DNA from: SLFH01 sp050486265
Lineage (GTDB): Bacteria > Planctomycetota > Phycisphaerae > Phycisphaerales > UBA1924
Direction: 5' to 3'
Assembly (NCBI GenBank): GCA_050486265.1
Contig: JBJHCY010000001.1
Coordinates: 62,001 to 126,000, forward strand
Length of the DNA: 64,000 bases
A program made the translations under genes and the position numbers. Positions 48,501 through 56,700 of the stretch are shown here, in pieces. The notes beneath the pieces were generated by a model, which was not told the origin of the DNA, ran no database searches, and worked only from the letters and a program-made list of their open reading frames with translations. Position 1 is the stretch's first letter; each line of letters opens with the position of its first letter.

Positions 48501-48801
48501 CATCATCAACGATGTCTTCCCCGAACCGAGCGATCAGTTCCGTGTGCGGTTCATCGCGTCGGATCTTGGCCCGCAGGCGATCGTCGAGGCGGCGGTCGAC
48601 GCCGTGTCGCTGCGTGTGTTCGCCTGCGAGCCGACCTGCCGCCCGGACCTGAACAGCGACGGCGTTGTGGACGCCGACGACTTCTTCCTGTTCCTGAGCC
48701 TGTTCGCCGACGGCGATCCGATCGCCGACTTCAACAACGACGGGGTGATCGACGCGGACGACTTCTTCGAGTTCCTGGCCGCGTTCGCCGCGGGCTGCTG
48801 A
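45550..48801 (+). CDS. Secreted S8 (subtilisin-like) serine protease with GC-type dockerin
   Basis: 1083 aa, GAGGAA 7 nt before the ATG. A signal peptide (ISVIVLACAAGFVPSSLG) precedes an I9-like pro-region at about 140-300. The subtilase catalytic triad is visible: D318 (EAMDGGLL), H345 (STGHGTPVTG) and S516 (FSGTSGATP), with oxyanion-type Asn in TQSQSNAGN. Beta-rich domains follow (about 590-1020), including a P-proprotein-like part and a MAM/laminin-G-like part (DDDFETDKGWTVFDTP). The end is the paired dockerin-like module finishing in Gly-Cys. It is probably a surface or secreted protease. Confidence 0.92.
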   Translation: MDHRSISVIVLACAAGFVPSSLGDDAAAGGLVVGVSGGMHTLAVEGRPAFHMSERAIANGRLIAVAGTAYSVAIWDEGPAATRRYAVLADGRRVSRVREQRRLIKLQGAHFDPLLGDVGRDGAGEPALPAHLMAGGDSELYIVQFKTRPIEAYREAVRGLGGVVHQFLADQAHVVRMDRATRDAVEALPFVRWVGEMHPAYKVEPFVRHELAEELFAPARRYNIKVLEADNAMKQRVAAEIEALGGTIDRLTADGFLLEATLDQGQLLRVLSMNDVQFVDRWFEPEDDMDLARIISGANVIETVYGYTGQGVRGEAMDGGLLTSHVEFANKNILIHGGNSSSTGHGTPVTGIIFGEGINNAQSRGVMPDAETIIFNARSTVSNRHQHTAELVDPSGPYRAVFQTNSWGSGRTTFYTNVSAEMDDIIFNTNLVITQSQSNAGNRDSRPQAWSKNIVSVGGVRHYNTLTKSDDAWAGGASIGPADDGRIKPDLTHFYDSIWTTGGDSNTHYRNFSGTSGATPITAGYFGLFHQMWAGGVFGNDVSGGDVFDERPNATTAKAMMINTAAQYSFSSPADDLSRAKQGWGMVDLGIAHNDRDRFFVIDESEVLGEFESHTRSVLIGPNDSDFRVTMVYVDPAGNPQATVARINDLSLRVVSPSGVEYWGNNGLFEGNWSQPGGDSNTVDTVENVFVQSPEAGLWTVEVIADEINQDARPGDPGLNAGFALVVAGGEVVPTAFTIALPTGAPEFVAPGEPMMFPVEITPGAETVAPGEAVFHYRYDDGPFVSVPMAYLGDDVFEAVLPPANCGDEPEFFIGARGSGGTELTLPANAPASVYEADVGVVDVVFDDDFETDKGWTVFDTPALTDGTWERGVPIPWSVCDRGNPPSDFDGSGQCYLTANRATPSCNSDVDEGATILTSPRIDASGGEAVLSYARWFSNTRGNNPGVDPFDIEVSNDDGETWTLLERVGPNDGQNDGGWFYVSFIINDVFPEPSDQFRVRFIASDLGPQAIVEAAVDAVSLRVFACEPTCRPDLNSDGVVDADDFFLFLSLFADGDPIADFNNDGVIDADDFFEFLAAFAAGC

Positions 48802-48827
48802 AGCGGCGTTCTATCCCATAAGAGATC

Positions 48828-48860
48828 GGGCCGCCCCCCGCTCGCGGGGGCGGCCCCTTT
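48828..48860 (+). terminator. Rho-independent terminator of the subtilase gene
   Basis: GGGCCGCCCCC (48828-48838) pairs with GGGGGCGGCCC (48846-48856) across a short loop, followed by CTTT. It separates the convergent subtilase and unknown genes. Confidence 0.8.
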
Positions 48861-48891
48861 GCATCGATCGAGGCCAGTGCGTGGGGTGAGG

Positions 48892-50172
48892 TCAGGCCTG
48901 TTGAGGCTTTCTGAACCCGACGGCTATGGACGAGCCCATCACGGGGTACTCGACACGGCAGCGGAAGGTGTGGAACACGCCGGGGTCCCAGCCTGCGCGT
49001 TTGCAGACATGCTCGAACATGGCCGGGTATCGGGGGATGTCCGGTGTTTTCAGGACGGCAGACCCTTGTCCGAGGTAGAGGACATCGGGACGCTCGATGA
49101 CCTCGATCTCGGGGTCGACGCCGATGCGATCCGCCGAGAAGGGGAGTTGTCGCCGGTGCATCGTCATCGTAGCGTCGAGGATCGGGTTCTTTTTTCCGAA
49201 GACGCCGTCCGCCAGCACGATGTCGACCACACCGATCACCGTCGGCATGGTGACCTGCATCTTGACGCTGAACATCGGGTCGGATTCGGTCGCAAAGCGT
49301 TGGTCACCGTCGCGGTAGATCTCCGCGACGAAGGCGTCAACGGCGTGGCGTTTGCCGAGGTCTTCGGGCGAGAGTTCGGTGACGAGCCGGTTGTCGTCGC
49401 TGATATAGCTCCGGATGCTCCGGATCGGGTCGGAGCAGAACTCGGTGAGGACGGTGCCTCCCCGGTCGGAAAGGTCTGGGGGGTCGAGCGTGTGGCCGAA
49501 GCTCGAGCCCTGCTGCGGGGTCCCGACGATCGATGTGCTGGTGAAGGTGAAGGGCCTGCCCGCGCGGAGGCGGTAGAGGTCGACAACGCCGACGAGGCCG
49601 AGCACATCGGCCATGGACTCGCTCGACGGGTGGACGATGTAGGTCGCCATGCGTGTGCGAACGCTGGCGCCGTGGATTTTGCTGTTGGCCCTGAACGCGT
49701 CTCGCCGGATGTTGAGCATCGAGTCGGTGGTGTCGTCGGGCTTGAGGCCAGAGGCGATCGAGTTGAAGGTCTTCCGGTCGCCGGCGATCTCCTTGACGAG
49801 CTCCTCGAAGCGCCGGACGGAGTCGACGAGTGACTCCAGCGGCTCGTCCCTGACGCCCTGCTGGCGTGCGGAGCGGACGAGGCGCTGCACCGAGCGTGAG
49901 CCGGGGACGGTCTCGGCCTCGGTGATGGGGTCGTCGACCGTCGCGAGGCGGAAGACCTGCCACGCGAGGGTCATGGGGATGTCCAGCGCCTTCTGGAGGT
50001 GACTGGCCTTGCGGATGGCCTGGGCGCCTTTGGCGGCTGCGGTCGCTTCGACGATCGCGGCGCACGCCCCCTGAACGGCCCGAAGGGTCGGCGAGACATC
50101 GCGCTCGAAGGCGGGCCCCGCCTCGGCGGGCTTGCTCTCCATCATCGAGTCTGTCGTCCGAGGGCGGGGCAT
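48892..50172 (-). CDS. Hypothetical protein with possible N-terminal helix-turn-helix
   Basis: 426 aa, soluble, with no signal peptide. The N-terminal 110 residues are helical and include KASHLQKALDIPMTLAWQVF, which could be a helix-turn-helix (weak inference). The middle and C-terminal parts are mixed alpha/beta (SMADVLGLVGVVDLYRLRAG, VKMQVTMPTVIGVVDIVLAD) and do not match a family I know. The start MPRPRTTD is supported by a TATATT box 6 nt before it with TTGCTT 16 nt further up; a TTG-initiated extension is unlikely. It interrupts a run of GC-dockerin genes and is on the opposite strand, so it is probably unrelated to them, or their regulator. Confidence 0.75.
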   Translation of the reverse strand: MPRPRTTDSMMESKPAEAGPAFERDVSPTLRAVQGACAAIVEATAAAKGAQAIRKASHLQKALDIPMTLAWQVFRLATVDDPITEAETVPGSRSVQRLVRSARQQGVRDEPLESLVDSVRRFEELVKEIAGDRKTFNSIASGLKPDDTTDSMLNIRRDAFRANSKIHGASVRTRMATYIVHPSSESMADVLGLVGVVDLYRLRAGRPFTFTSTSIVGTPQQGSSFGHTLDPPDLSDRGGTVLTEFCSDPIRSIRSYISDDNRLVTELSPEDLGKRHAVDAFVAEIYRDGDQRFATESDPMFSVKMQVTMPTVIGVVDIVLADGVFGKKNPILDATMTMHRRQLPFSADRIGVDPEIEVIERPDVLYLGQGSAVLKTPDIPRYPAMFEHVCKRAGWDPGVFHTFRCRVEYPVMGSSIAVGFRKPQQA

Positions 50173-50178
50173 GGGATC

Positions 50179-50206
50179 AATATATTCGTTTGTTCGGGTG
50201 AAGCAA
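50179..50206 (-). promoter_or_regulatory. Promoter TTGCTT-16-TATATT, leaderless arrangement
   Basis: Minus strand: TTGCTT (plus-strand 50201-50206), 16-nt spacer, TATATT (50179-50184), then six bases and the ATG at 50172. This is the best-formed leaderless promoter in the window and lies in an AT-rich patch. Confidence 0.65.
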
Positions 50207-50445
50207 GACCAGTGAAAAGTTTTTGTTGAAAGATTTGCCAAAAGATGTTGACCGGCGATCTCGGTGTCGGCATACTGCCATGAAGCCCTCGGGCGCGTGT
50301 CCCGCGGGCGTCAGGCGTTGGCAGACAGTGTGTTGGCGAAGCGATTGAAACCAGAAAGACAAGATCGGCCGGGACGGTGTGTTGCCGTCCGGCTCCGTCA
50401 GAACCCTCGGGCGGCTTGTCGACAGACCGAAGGAGATGAGTCACC

Positions 50446-51819
50446 ATGACCAGCAGGACCATGAAGACGGCGCTTTGCGCCGGTCTCGCTCTCGGGCTTC
50501 TTGGCGCGAGCGGCGCCGGTGCGCAGCAGGAGCTCGCGAAGATCACAGCCAGCGACGGGGCCTCTGGCGATGAGTTCGCCAATGCCCTAGGGCTCAGCGG
50601 CGACACGGCGGTGTTCGGGGCAGGGGGCAAGGACGCTGGGAACGGTTTTTTCAGCGGGGCGGCCTATGTGTTCCGCGATGTCGGCGGGACCTGGCAGGAG
50701 CTGGCCCGTCTGACCGCGTCTGACGGCCAGGCGGTCGATGTCTTCGGCTCGTCGGTCGCGATCAGCGGCGACACGGTGATGGTCGGGTCGAACAACCCCG
50801 CCGCGGGCTCGAACAGCGGCTCGGTCTACATCTACCGTGAGCAGGGCGGCAACTGGGCCGAGGCCGCGAAGATCATCGGCCAGGACACCGTTTCGGGCGA
50901 CCGCTTCGGCACCAGTATCGCGATGGACGGCGGCATGGCGGTGATCGGTGCCCGCGCTCACGGCGCGACTGGCGGTGCCGCGTACATCTGGCAGGAAACC
51001 GGCGGGCTGTGGCAGGAGATCGGCAAGGTCTGGAACTTCGACGGTGCATCCGGCGATGAGTTCGGGGCCAGCGTCGCGATCGATAACAGCACGGTCGTTG
51101 TCGGCGCGCCGTTCGACGATTTCGCCGGCAACGACGCGGGCGCGGCCTATGTTTTCCGTTCGATCGGCGGTCTCTGGCAGCAGGTTGCTCGCCTGACGCC
51201 GACCGACGCGGGCGCGGGCGACCGCTTCGGCGGGAGTGTGTCGATCAGCGGCGACGCGATCATTGTCGGCGCCGACTTCCAGACAGACGCCTCCGGCGCG
51301 GCGTACATCTTCCGCGAGGACAACGGCTTCTGGACCCAGGAGGCGAAGCTGACGGCCGACGCCCCCGCGCCGTTCACGCTCTTCGGCCGTCGCGTTTCCA
51401 TCGATGGTGACCACGCGGTGGTTGCGGCGAGCAGCCTGGACGGCGGAACAGTGTTCCACTTCCAGCGGATCAACGGGACATGGGAGCTTCAGTCGAGTTT
51501 CCGCAACAGCGACGCGGGCTCGGGCGACCGCTTCGGGCTCGGCCTGTCGTTGCAGGGCACGACCGCTCTGGTCGGCGCGCCCCTGCACGACCAGCCGGCC
51601 AACAACGCCGGCGCCGCTTATGTCGTCGACCTGGAGGGCGGGACCGGCCCGTCCTGCCCGCCGGACCTGAACGGCGACGGCGTCGTTGACGCCGACGACT
51701 TCTTCCTGTTCCTGAGCCTCTTCGCCGACGGCGATCCGATCGCCGACTTCAACGCCGACGGCGTGATCGACGCGGACGACTTCTTCGCGTTCCTCTCGGC
51801 GTTCGCGGAAGGTTGCTGA
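50446..51819 (+). CDS. Secreted FG-GAP/beta-propeller-like protein with GC-type dockerin
   Basis: 457 aa, AAGGAG 10 nt before the ATG. The signal peptide (TALCAGLALGLLGASGAGA) is followed by seven or so repeats of about 55 residues, each with the pattern LxASDGxxGDxFGxSVAISGD then VxVGAxxxD and GAAYVFR, which is integrin-alpha/FG-GAP-like and should fold as a beta-propeller. The C-terminus is the paired dockerin-like module ending in Gly-Cys. Its DNA is nearly identical to the subtilase tail. No enzyme signature; a structural or binding role at the surface is likely. Confidence 0.88.
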   Translation: MTSRTMKTALCAGLALGLLGASGAGAQQELAKITASDGASGDEFANALGLSGDTAVFGAGGKDAGNGFFSGAAYVFRDVGGTWQELARLTASDGQAVDVFGSSVAISGDTVMVGSNNPAAGSNSGSVYIYREQGGNWAEAAKIIGQDTVSGDRFGTSIAMDGGMAVIGARAHGATGGAAYIWQETGGLWQEIGKVWNFDGASGDEFGASVAIDNSTVVVGAPFDDFAGNDAGAAYVFRSIGGLWQQVARLTPTDAGAGDRFGGSVSISGDAIIVGADFQTDASGAAYIFREDNGFWTQEAKLTADAPAPFTLFGRRVSIDGDHAVVAASSLDGGTVFHFQRINGTWELQSSFRNSDAGSGDRFGLGLSLQGTTALVGAPLHDQPANNAGAAYVVDLEGGTGPSCPPDLNGDGVVDADDFFLFLSLFADGDPIADFNADGVIDADDFFAFLSAFAEGC

Positions 51820-51826
51820 TTGATCA

Positions 51827-51894
51827 CCCCCCCGGCCTCTCGGGGGGCGTTCATTCCGGGGCGGCCCCCCGCCTTGACGGGCGGGGGCGCTCTT
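51827..51894 (+). terminator. Two consecutive GC-rich terminator-like hairpins
   Basis: First: CCCCCCCGG/CGGGGGG at about 51827-51847, followed by CGTTCATT. Second: GCCCCCCGCC (51864-51873) with GGCGGGGGC (51880-51888), followed by GCTCTTTCG. Confidence 0.7.
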
Positions 51895-51973
51895 TCGATC
51901 CGCCTGACTGTCAGGCGATTCGGGTCGCGGGCCTTGGTTGCCGGCGCGTTGCGGATGAGGTGAGGAGTCGGTC

Positions 51974-52693
51974 ATGCGTCGCGCGGTGTTTGTCCTTGTA
52001 GCGGCCTCCGGGCTGGCGCCGGGCGCCGCCGGCGCTGGCGGCGGGGTGCTGATCGGCAACATGCCCGGCAACGACGAGGCCCGGTCAACCTTCCTCGAAA
52101 ACGGCCGGATCAAGGCGATGGGGTTTACGCTGGGGTCTGAGAACGCTTGGCTGGAAGCGGTGCGGCTGCGACTGGACATCACGGGGCCCGATGTGGTTCC
52201 GCTTGTGCGGATCTTCTCCGACGCCGACGGCGTTCCCGCCGATTTGCTGATGACGCTGAGCAACCCGATGGTGCTCGGGGACGGGCTCGACGACTACCGC
52301 TTCACCTCCACATCCCCGCTCATGCTCGAATCGGGAAAGACCTACTGGCTGGTGGTGTACAACACGGGCGGGGCGAACCTGTCATGGATGGCCAGCGGCC
52401 CGTCCGTCACGCCGCAGGGGCGGGCGACCCATGCAGGTTCGCTGTTCTCCGGCATCAGCGGCCCGAACCCGCCGAACTTCCAGAGCCCGACGCTGAACAG
52501 CTACGAGATCGTCACCTGCGGGCCGATCTCCGCGGCCGATCTGAACGCCGACGGTGTGATCGACGCCGACGACTTCTTTCTGTTCCTGCAACTGTTCGCC
52601 TCGGGCGACGCGAGGGCGGACCTTAACGGCGACGAGGTCGTTGATGCGAACGACTTTTTTATCTACCTGAACAAGTTCGCGCTGGGCTGCTGA
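51974..52693 (+). CDS. Secreted choice-of-anchor-like protein with GC-type dockerin, paralogue 1
   Basis: 239 aa, AGGAG 6 nt before the ATG. A signal peptide (VFVLVAASGLAPGAAGAGGG) precedes a beta-rich domain of about 150 residues with the signature RIKAMGFTLGSENAW, VVPLVRIFSDADGVPADLL and SGKTYWLVVYNTGGA. This matches the PEP-CTERM-associated 'choice-of-anchor' type (R-like) as I recall it. Such domains are found with either anchor, and here the C-terminus is the Gly-Cys dockerin-like module (ADLNADGVIDADDFF...). A close paralogue follows. Confidence 0.87.
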   Translation: MRRAVFVLVAASGLAPGAAGAGGGVLIGNMPGNDEARSTFLENGRIKAMGFTLGSENAWLEAVRLRLDITGPDVVPLVRIFSDADGVPADLLMTLSNPMVLGDGLDDYRFTSTSPLMLESGKTYWLVVYNTGGANLSWMASGPSVTPQGRATHAGSLFSGISGPNPPNFQSPTLNSYEIVTCGPISAADLNADGVIDADDFFLFLQLFASGDARADLNGDEVVDANDFFIYLNKFALGC

Positions 52694-52791
52694 CACCGTC
52701 GGGTGCCGGGGCGCGGATCGACTCCTCGGGGCGGTCCCTGCGGGAACCCTGCATTCGCTCGGCACGCTGCCGAGGGATGGAGCAGATTGTC

Positions 52792-52820
52792 TTGCACGGA
52801 GTCGCTTCGGGGATTATGCT
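52792..52820 (+). promoter_or_regulatory. Promoter TTGCAC-17-TATGCT
   Basis: TTGCAC (52792-52797), 17-nt spacer, TATGCT (52815-52820), about 100 nt before the second choice-of-anchor-like gene. Both hexamers recur in the promoter at 59329-59356. Confidence 0.6.
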
Positions 52821-52920
52821 GCACAATCGTGGGGGGATTGCAGATCCCCTTGTTTGGATTGTCGTTGGGCACGGGTGCGGCCCGCGTCCGGTGGTTGCGT
52901 TGTGCAGCAAGGAGAGGATC

Positions 52921-53649
52921 ATGAACTGCCGCAGAATTCGTGGTGTCGCGGGCGTGGTTTGCCTGGTCGGTGCGCTCGGAGTGGTCGAGGCTCGGGCGGA
53001 TGTGCTCATCAGCAACATGCCCGGCAACGACGGGACGCAGTCGGCCGCGCTGCAGGGCGGGCGGATCAAGGCGATGGGCTTCACGATGCCGGGCGACAGC
53101 GCCGAACTCGGGACGGTGACGCTCAGGCTGGACTTGACCTCCACGGGTGTTGTTCCGCTGGTGCGGATCTTCGACGACGCGTTCGGCGTCCCCGGCGCCG
53201 AACTGCTGACGCTGGATAACCCGGCGACGATCAATATCGGCACGGACAACTACGAGTTCACGCCGCCCTCGCCTTTCACGCTGCAGGCGAACACGACCTA
53301 CTGGCTGGTCGTGTACAACACCGGCGCCACGAGCCTTTCGTGGAGGGCGAACAGCCCGGCGATCATCCCGACGGGTCTCGCCACCCATGCGGGTTCGCTG
53401 TTTTCGACCAATACCGGGCCGCTTCCGCCGGTCGGCAGCAGCACCATTTTGAACAGCTACGAGATCAGCACCGGCGGGCCGACCTGCCGCCCGGACCTCA
53501 ACGGCGACGGCGTGGTCGACGCAGACGACTTCTTCCTGTTCCTGCAACTCTTCGCTGCCGGTGACGCCCGCGCCGACTTTAACAACGACGGCGTGATCGA
53601 CGCCGACGACTTCTTCATCTTCCTCAACGAGTTCGCCCTGGGCTGCTGA
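52921..53649 (+). CDS. Secreted choice-of-anchor-like protein with GC-type dockerin, paralogue 2
   Basis: 242 aa, AAGGAG and AGGA sites 4-11 nt before the ATG. Same architecture as the preceding gene: signal peptide (GVAGVVCLVGALGVVEARA), LISNMPGNDGTQ, GRIKAMGFTMPGDSA, VVPLVRIFDDAFGVPGAEL, NTTYWLVVYNTGATSLSWRA, then the paired DxNGDGVVDADDFF module ending in Gly-Cys. It is a tandem duplicate of the 51974 gene, with its own promoter and terminator. The role is probably surface-associated; no catalytic motif. Confidence 0.87.
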   Translation: MNCRRIRGVAGVVCLVGALGVVEARADVLISNMPGNDGTQSAALQGGRIKAMGFTMPGDSAELGTVTLRLDLTSTGVVPLVRIFDDAFGVPGAELLTLDNPATINIGTDNYEFTPPSPFTLQANTTYWLVVYNTGATSLSWRANSPAIIPTGLATHAGSLFSTNTGPLPPVGSSTILNSYEISTGGPTCRPDLNGDGVVDADDFFLFLQLFAAGDARADFNNDGVIDADDFFIFLNEFALGC

Positions 53650-53675
53650 TCCCACAAACCCCGCCTCCGAGAGCG

Positions 53676-53718
53676 AAGGCCCCCGTGCGAGAACAGGCGG
53701 GGGCCTTCGTGTTTTTTG
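53676..53718 (+). terminator. Rho-independent terminator
   Basis: AAGGCCCCCG (53676-53685) pairs perfectly with CGGGGGCCTT (53698-53707), 12-nt loop, followed by CGTGTTTTTT. Confidence 0.9.
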
Positions 53719-53750
53719 AGGGCGGCCTGCAGGGACGGGCGTTCCAAAGT

Positions 53751-56700
53751 TCAGGCCTTGGCCTTGATCTGCGCGAGGATGCTCGGGTCCTTGATCTCCG
53801 CGTCGCGGGCGAGGAGCAGGGCCTTGGACATCACCTCGGCGGTCTTGGGGTCGTCGTCGGCGAAGGGCAGGAACAGGCGCCCGCGGTGCTGGCCCGGCAC
53901 GGCGACGATCACCAGCGACCGTCCGGGCGGGATGCTGGTGTTGGCGCTGCCCAGGTGGAGTGCGTAGCGGGCGAGGCCGCCGTCGATGAAGGCGTAGCGG
54001 TCCTCGATGGTGATGTTGCCCAGGCCGAGCAACGCCGCGGTCTCGCGGAGGAGTGCGGCGCGCATTTCGACGGTCGAGGCGGAGGCCTCGGGGTCGACGC
54101 CGCCGGCGTGGGCGACGCTGACGACGAGGTCGATGTCGCGCATCGTCTCGCTGAACACACGGGGCGGGACCTTCGAGGCGGGCAGCGTCTGGTAGTCGCC
54201 CTTGCGGCAGAAGCGGACGCCTTCGAGCACCGGGTCCTCGACCCAGCCGGGGGTGAAGATCATCGAGTCGGCCCAGAGTTCGGCGATGACGCCCTCTTCG
54301 AGGAAGACCCGGCGCAGCCCGTCTTCGTACGAGGCGACCCACCCGCGGCCTTTGAGCAGCGCGAGCGTCTTGCCCGGCTGCACCTGGTGCCCGGTGTAGC
54401 GGGCGACCACGCCCTCCTCGGCGAGTTCGGATTCGGTCCGCGGGTAGATCTCTCGGAAGATCTGCTTGAAAGGCTGGACGCGTTCGGCCGTGAGGCAATC
54501 GCGCTGCCACTGGGTCCAGTCGCCGCGCTGGTAGAGGTCCAGGGCGTGGGCGAGGCGGAGGGTGTCGTTCTTGCCGATCGGTTCGATCGCGCCCTTGTGA
54601 TCGCACAGGACGCGTCCGCCCTCGGCGGGGTAGCCGATCAGGGTTTCTCCTGCCCCTGCCTCGTCGCCAGCCCCACCGACAAAGACGAGTCGTTCGAGCA
54701 TCGGGCGCAGGACGGGGTGGCCGGCCATCTCGCGGAGCTGGGCAGGCGTGAAGCGGTCGCCGCGGCACATCGCGGCTTCCAGCGAGAGGCGCATGCGCGA
54801 TTTCTGTCGGCGCAGGTCGGTCACGCGCGAGCGGAGCGTCGAGATCTGCTCGTTTTTGCGGAGCTTGGCGGGCACGGACTTGAGCGGCTTTTCGCCCTTG
54901 ACGATGCTGAGCTCGGGCGAGCCCTCGTCGTCGATGCTGAGCGTGACGGTGACCTCGCCCTCGGTGACGCTGACGGGGCCCTCGGCGAGGTCGCGCACGG
55001 CTTCGGCCTCCATCGCCCATTCGAGGTGCTGCGGGTCGCGATGGCCGGCGGTGCGCGCGAGGTTCTGCATCGCGATCGATACCGCCTTGCCCTCCGAGGC
55101 GCGGCGCTGCATGCCGAACTGATTGCTCTGGCGCTTGAACTCCTGCAGGATCTGGTATCGCCGGAGCGATTCGGCGCGGGCCTTCTCGGGGTCGGCGGGG
55201 AGCGGGACGAGGCCGAGGGCCATGACGGCGGCCTTGTCGCGGTTGTGTGTGATCCGTTCTTCGAGGTCGGCCGCGGGGGTTTCGCCGAGGAGGGCGGAGG
55301 CGAAGAGCTGGGCTCGCTTATGGCCGCCGCTGCTTGAGGCGAAGCGGGCGGGGCGTTGCAATTCGTCCCACCCTTCGCGCCCGATCGCGTCGAACATGCG
55401 CCCGAACCAAGCGACATCGACGGCGCCCTCTTCCAGCGCGTCGGCCTCGACGGGGGTGCGCTCGGCGATCAGCGAGGCCCATCGGTCGCGCAGGTCGGAC
55501 TGGGACCAGTCGCCCGAGCCCTTGGTGTGGGCGTGGATCCACCACACAGCCTCTTCGAGCCCGGGCAGGCCGAGCGTGTGCTCGACCGAGCGTGCCCACT
55601 GCGGGGCGAAGACCGCGATCTCGAGCAGCCGCTTGCGCGAGAGCTTGTGCTGTTTCTGCAACTCGGCGAACCGCTCGGGCGTGTCGTCCTGCTCGGGCCA
55701 CGAGACGCGGATGAGGCGGCTGAACGAGTACTTCCGCGTCGGCTCGCCCCACTGGTATGTGCGGACCATGGAGTCCTTGCCGAGCGCCGCGGCGAGCTTG
55801 AAGAGGTTGGCGGCGCCGCCGGAGGAGGCGAGGTTGCTGGCGGCCTGCGTCGCCTCGCCCACGAGTTCGCCTCGGCCGAGCTCGACTTCAACGATGCGGT
55901 CGCGGACGCGTCGAACGATATCGAGCAGCTTCGGCCGGGTCGCGAGCTCGGGGGGCGGGCGCAGGGCGGTGCACTCGCCAAGCTCCGCAGACTCGCGGTA
56001 GTAGTAGGCGGATTTCGTGGGTCGCTTTCTCGATCTTGTCAGCAAGTAGTAGATGAAGTCGTCGTCGTTGAGCTTGCCGTGGTCGTGCGCGACGACAAAG
56101 GCTTTCAGCGGCGGGGCGGTCCGGTCTTGCCCGGCGCCGTTGCGCATGCGGATCATATTGAGCAGGGCGAAGCGGCACTTCTCTTCCTCGCTCCACTCGA
56201 TCACCGGTGACCTGAAGATGTCCAATGCCATTTCTGCGGCGGTGCTGCGGAGTATGCAACAGGTCGCCTTGAGATCGTCCGGCGCCGCCTTCATGCTCGG
56301 CCGATCATCTGAGAGCGTGTCTTCCAGCATGTCCAGAATGAGTTGCGCCGAGCCCTTTGGGGCTTCAATCACAAACATCCACTCCAGGATGTGTCGAACA
56401 ATGCTGCGTGCGGAGTTTAATTCCCTCGATGATTCGGGAAGCGCCAGATGTTGTTTGAGTTCCTTGGCCAAGAACGGCCAATGCGATGCGCGGAGGAGTT
56501 CGAGGCCGTCGGGGTCGCGTTCCTCGTCGCTTCGGTTATCGAGCCAATCGAGCCAGACCTCCGCCAGCGGCATATCGCGGATGGCCTCCGTCCTCGGGTC
56601 ATCCTCGAACTTCGGGTTCGGAAACTGCCAGCCGATCTCGGAGAGGATCTCCTTCTTCTGACCTTCGAAGGACCTGTAGGTCACCTGCGTCTCGGCGTGC

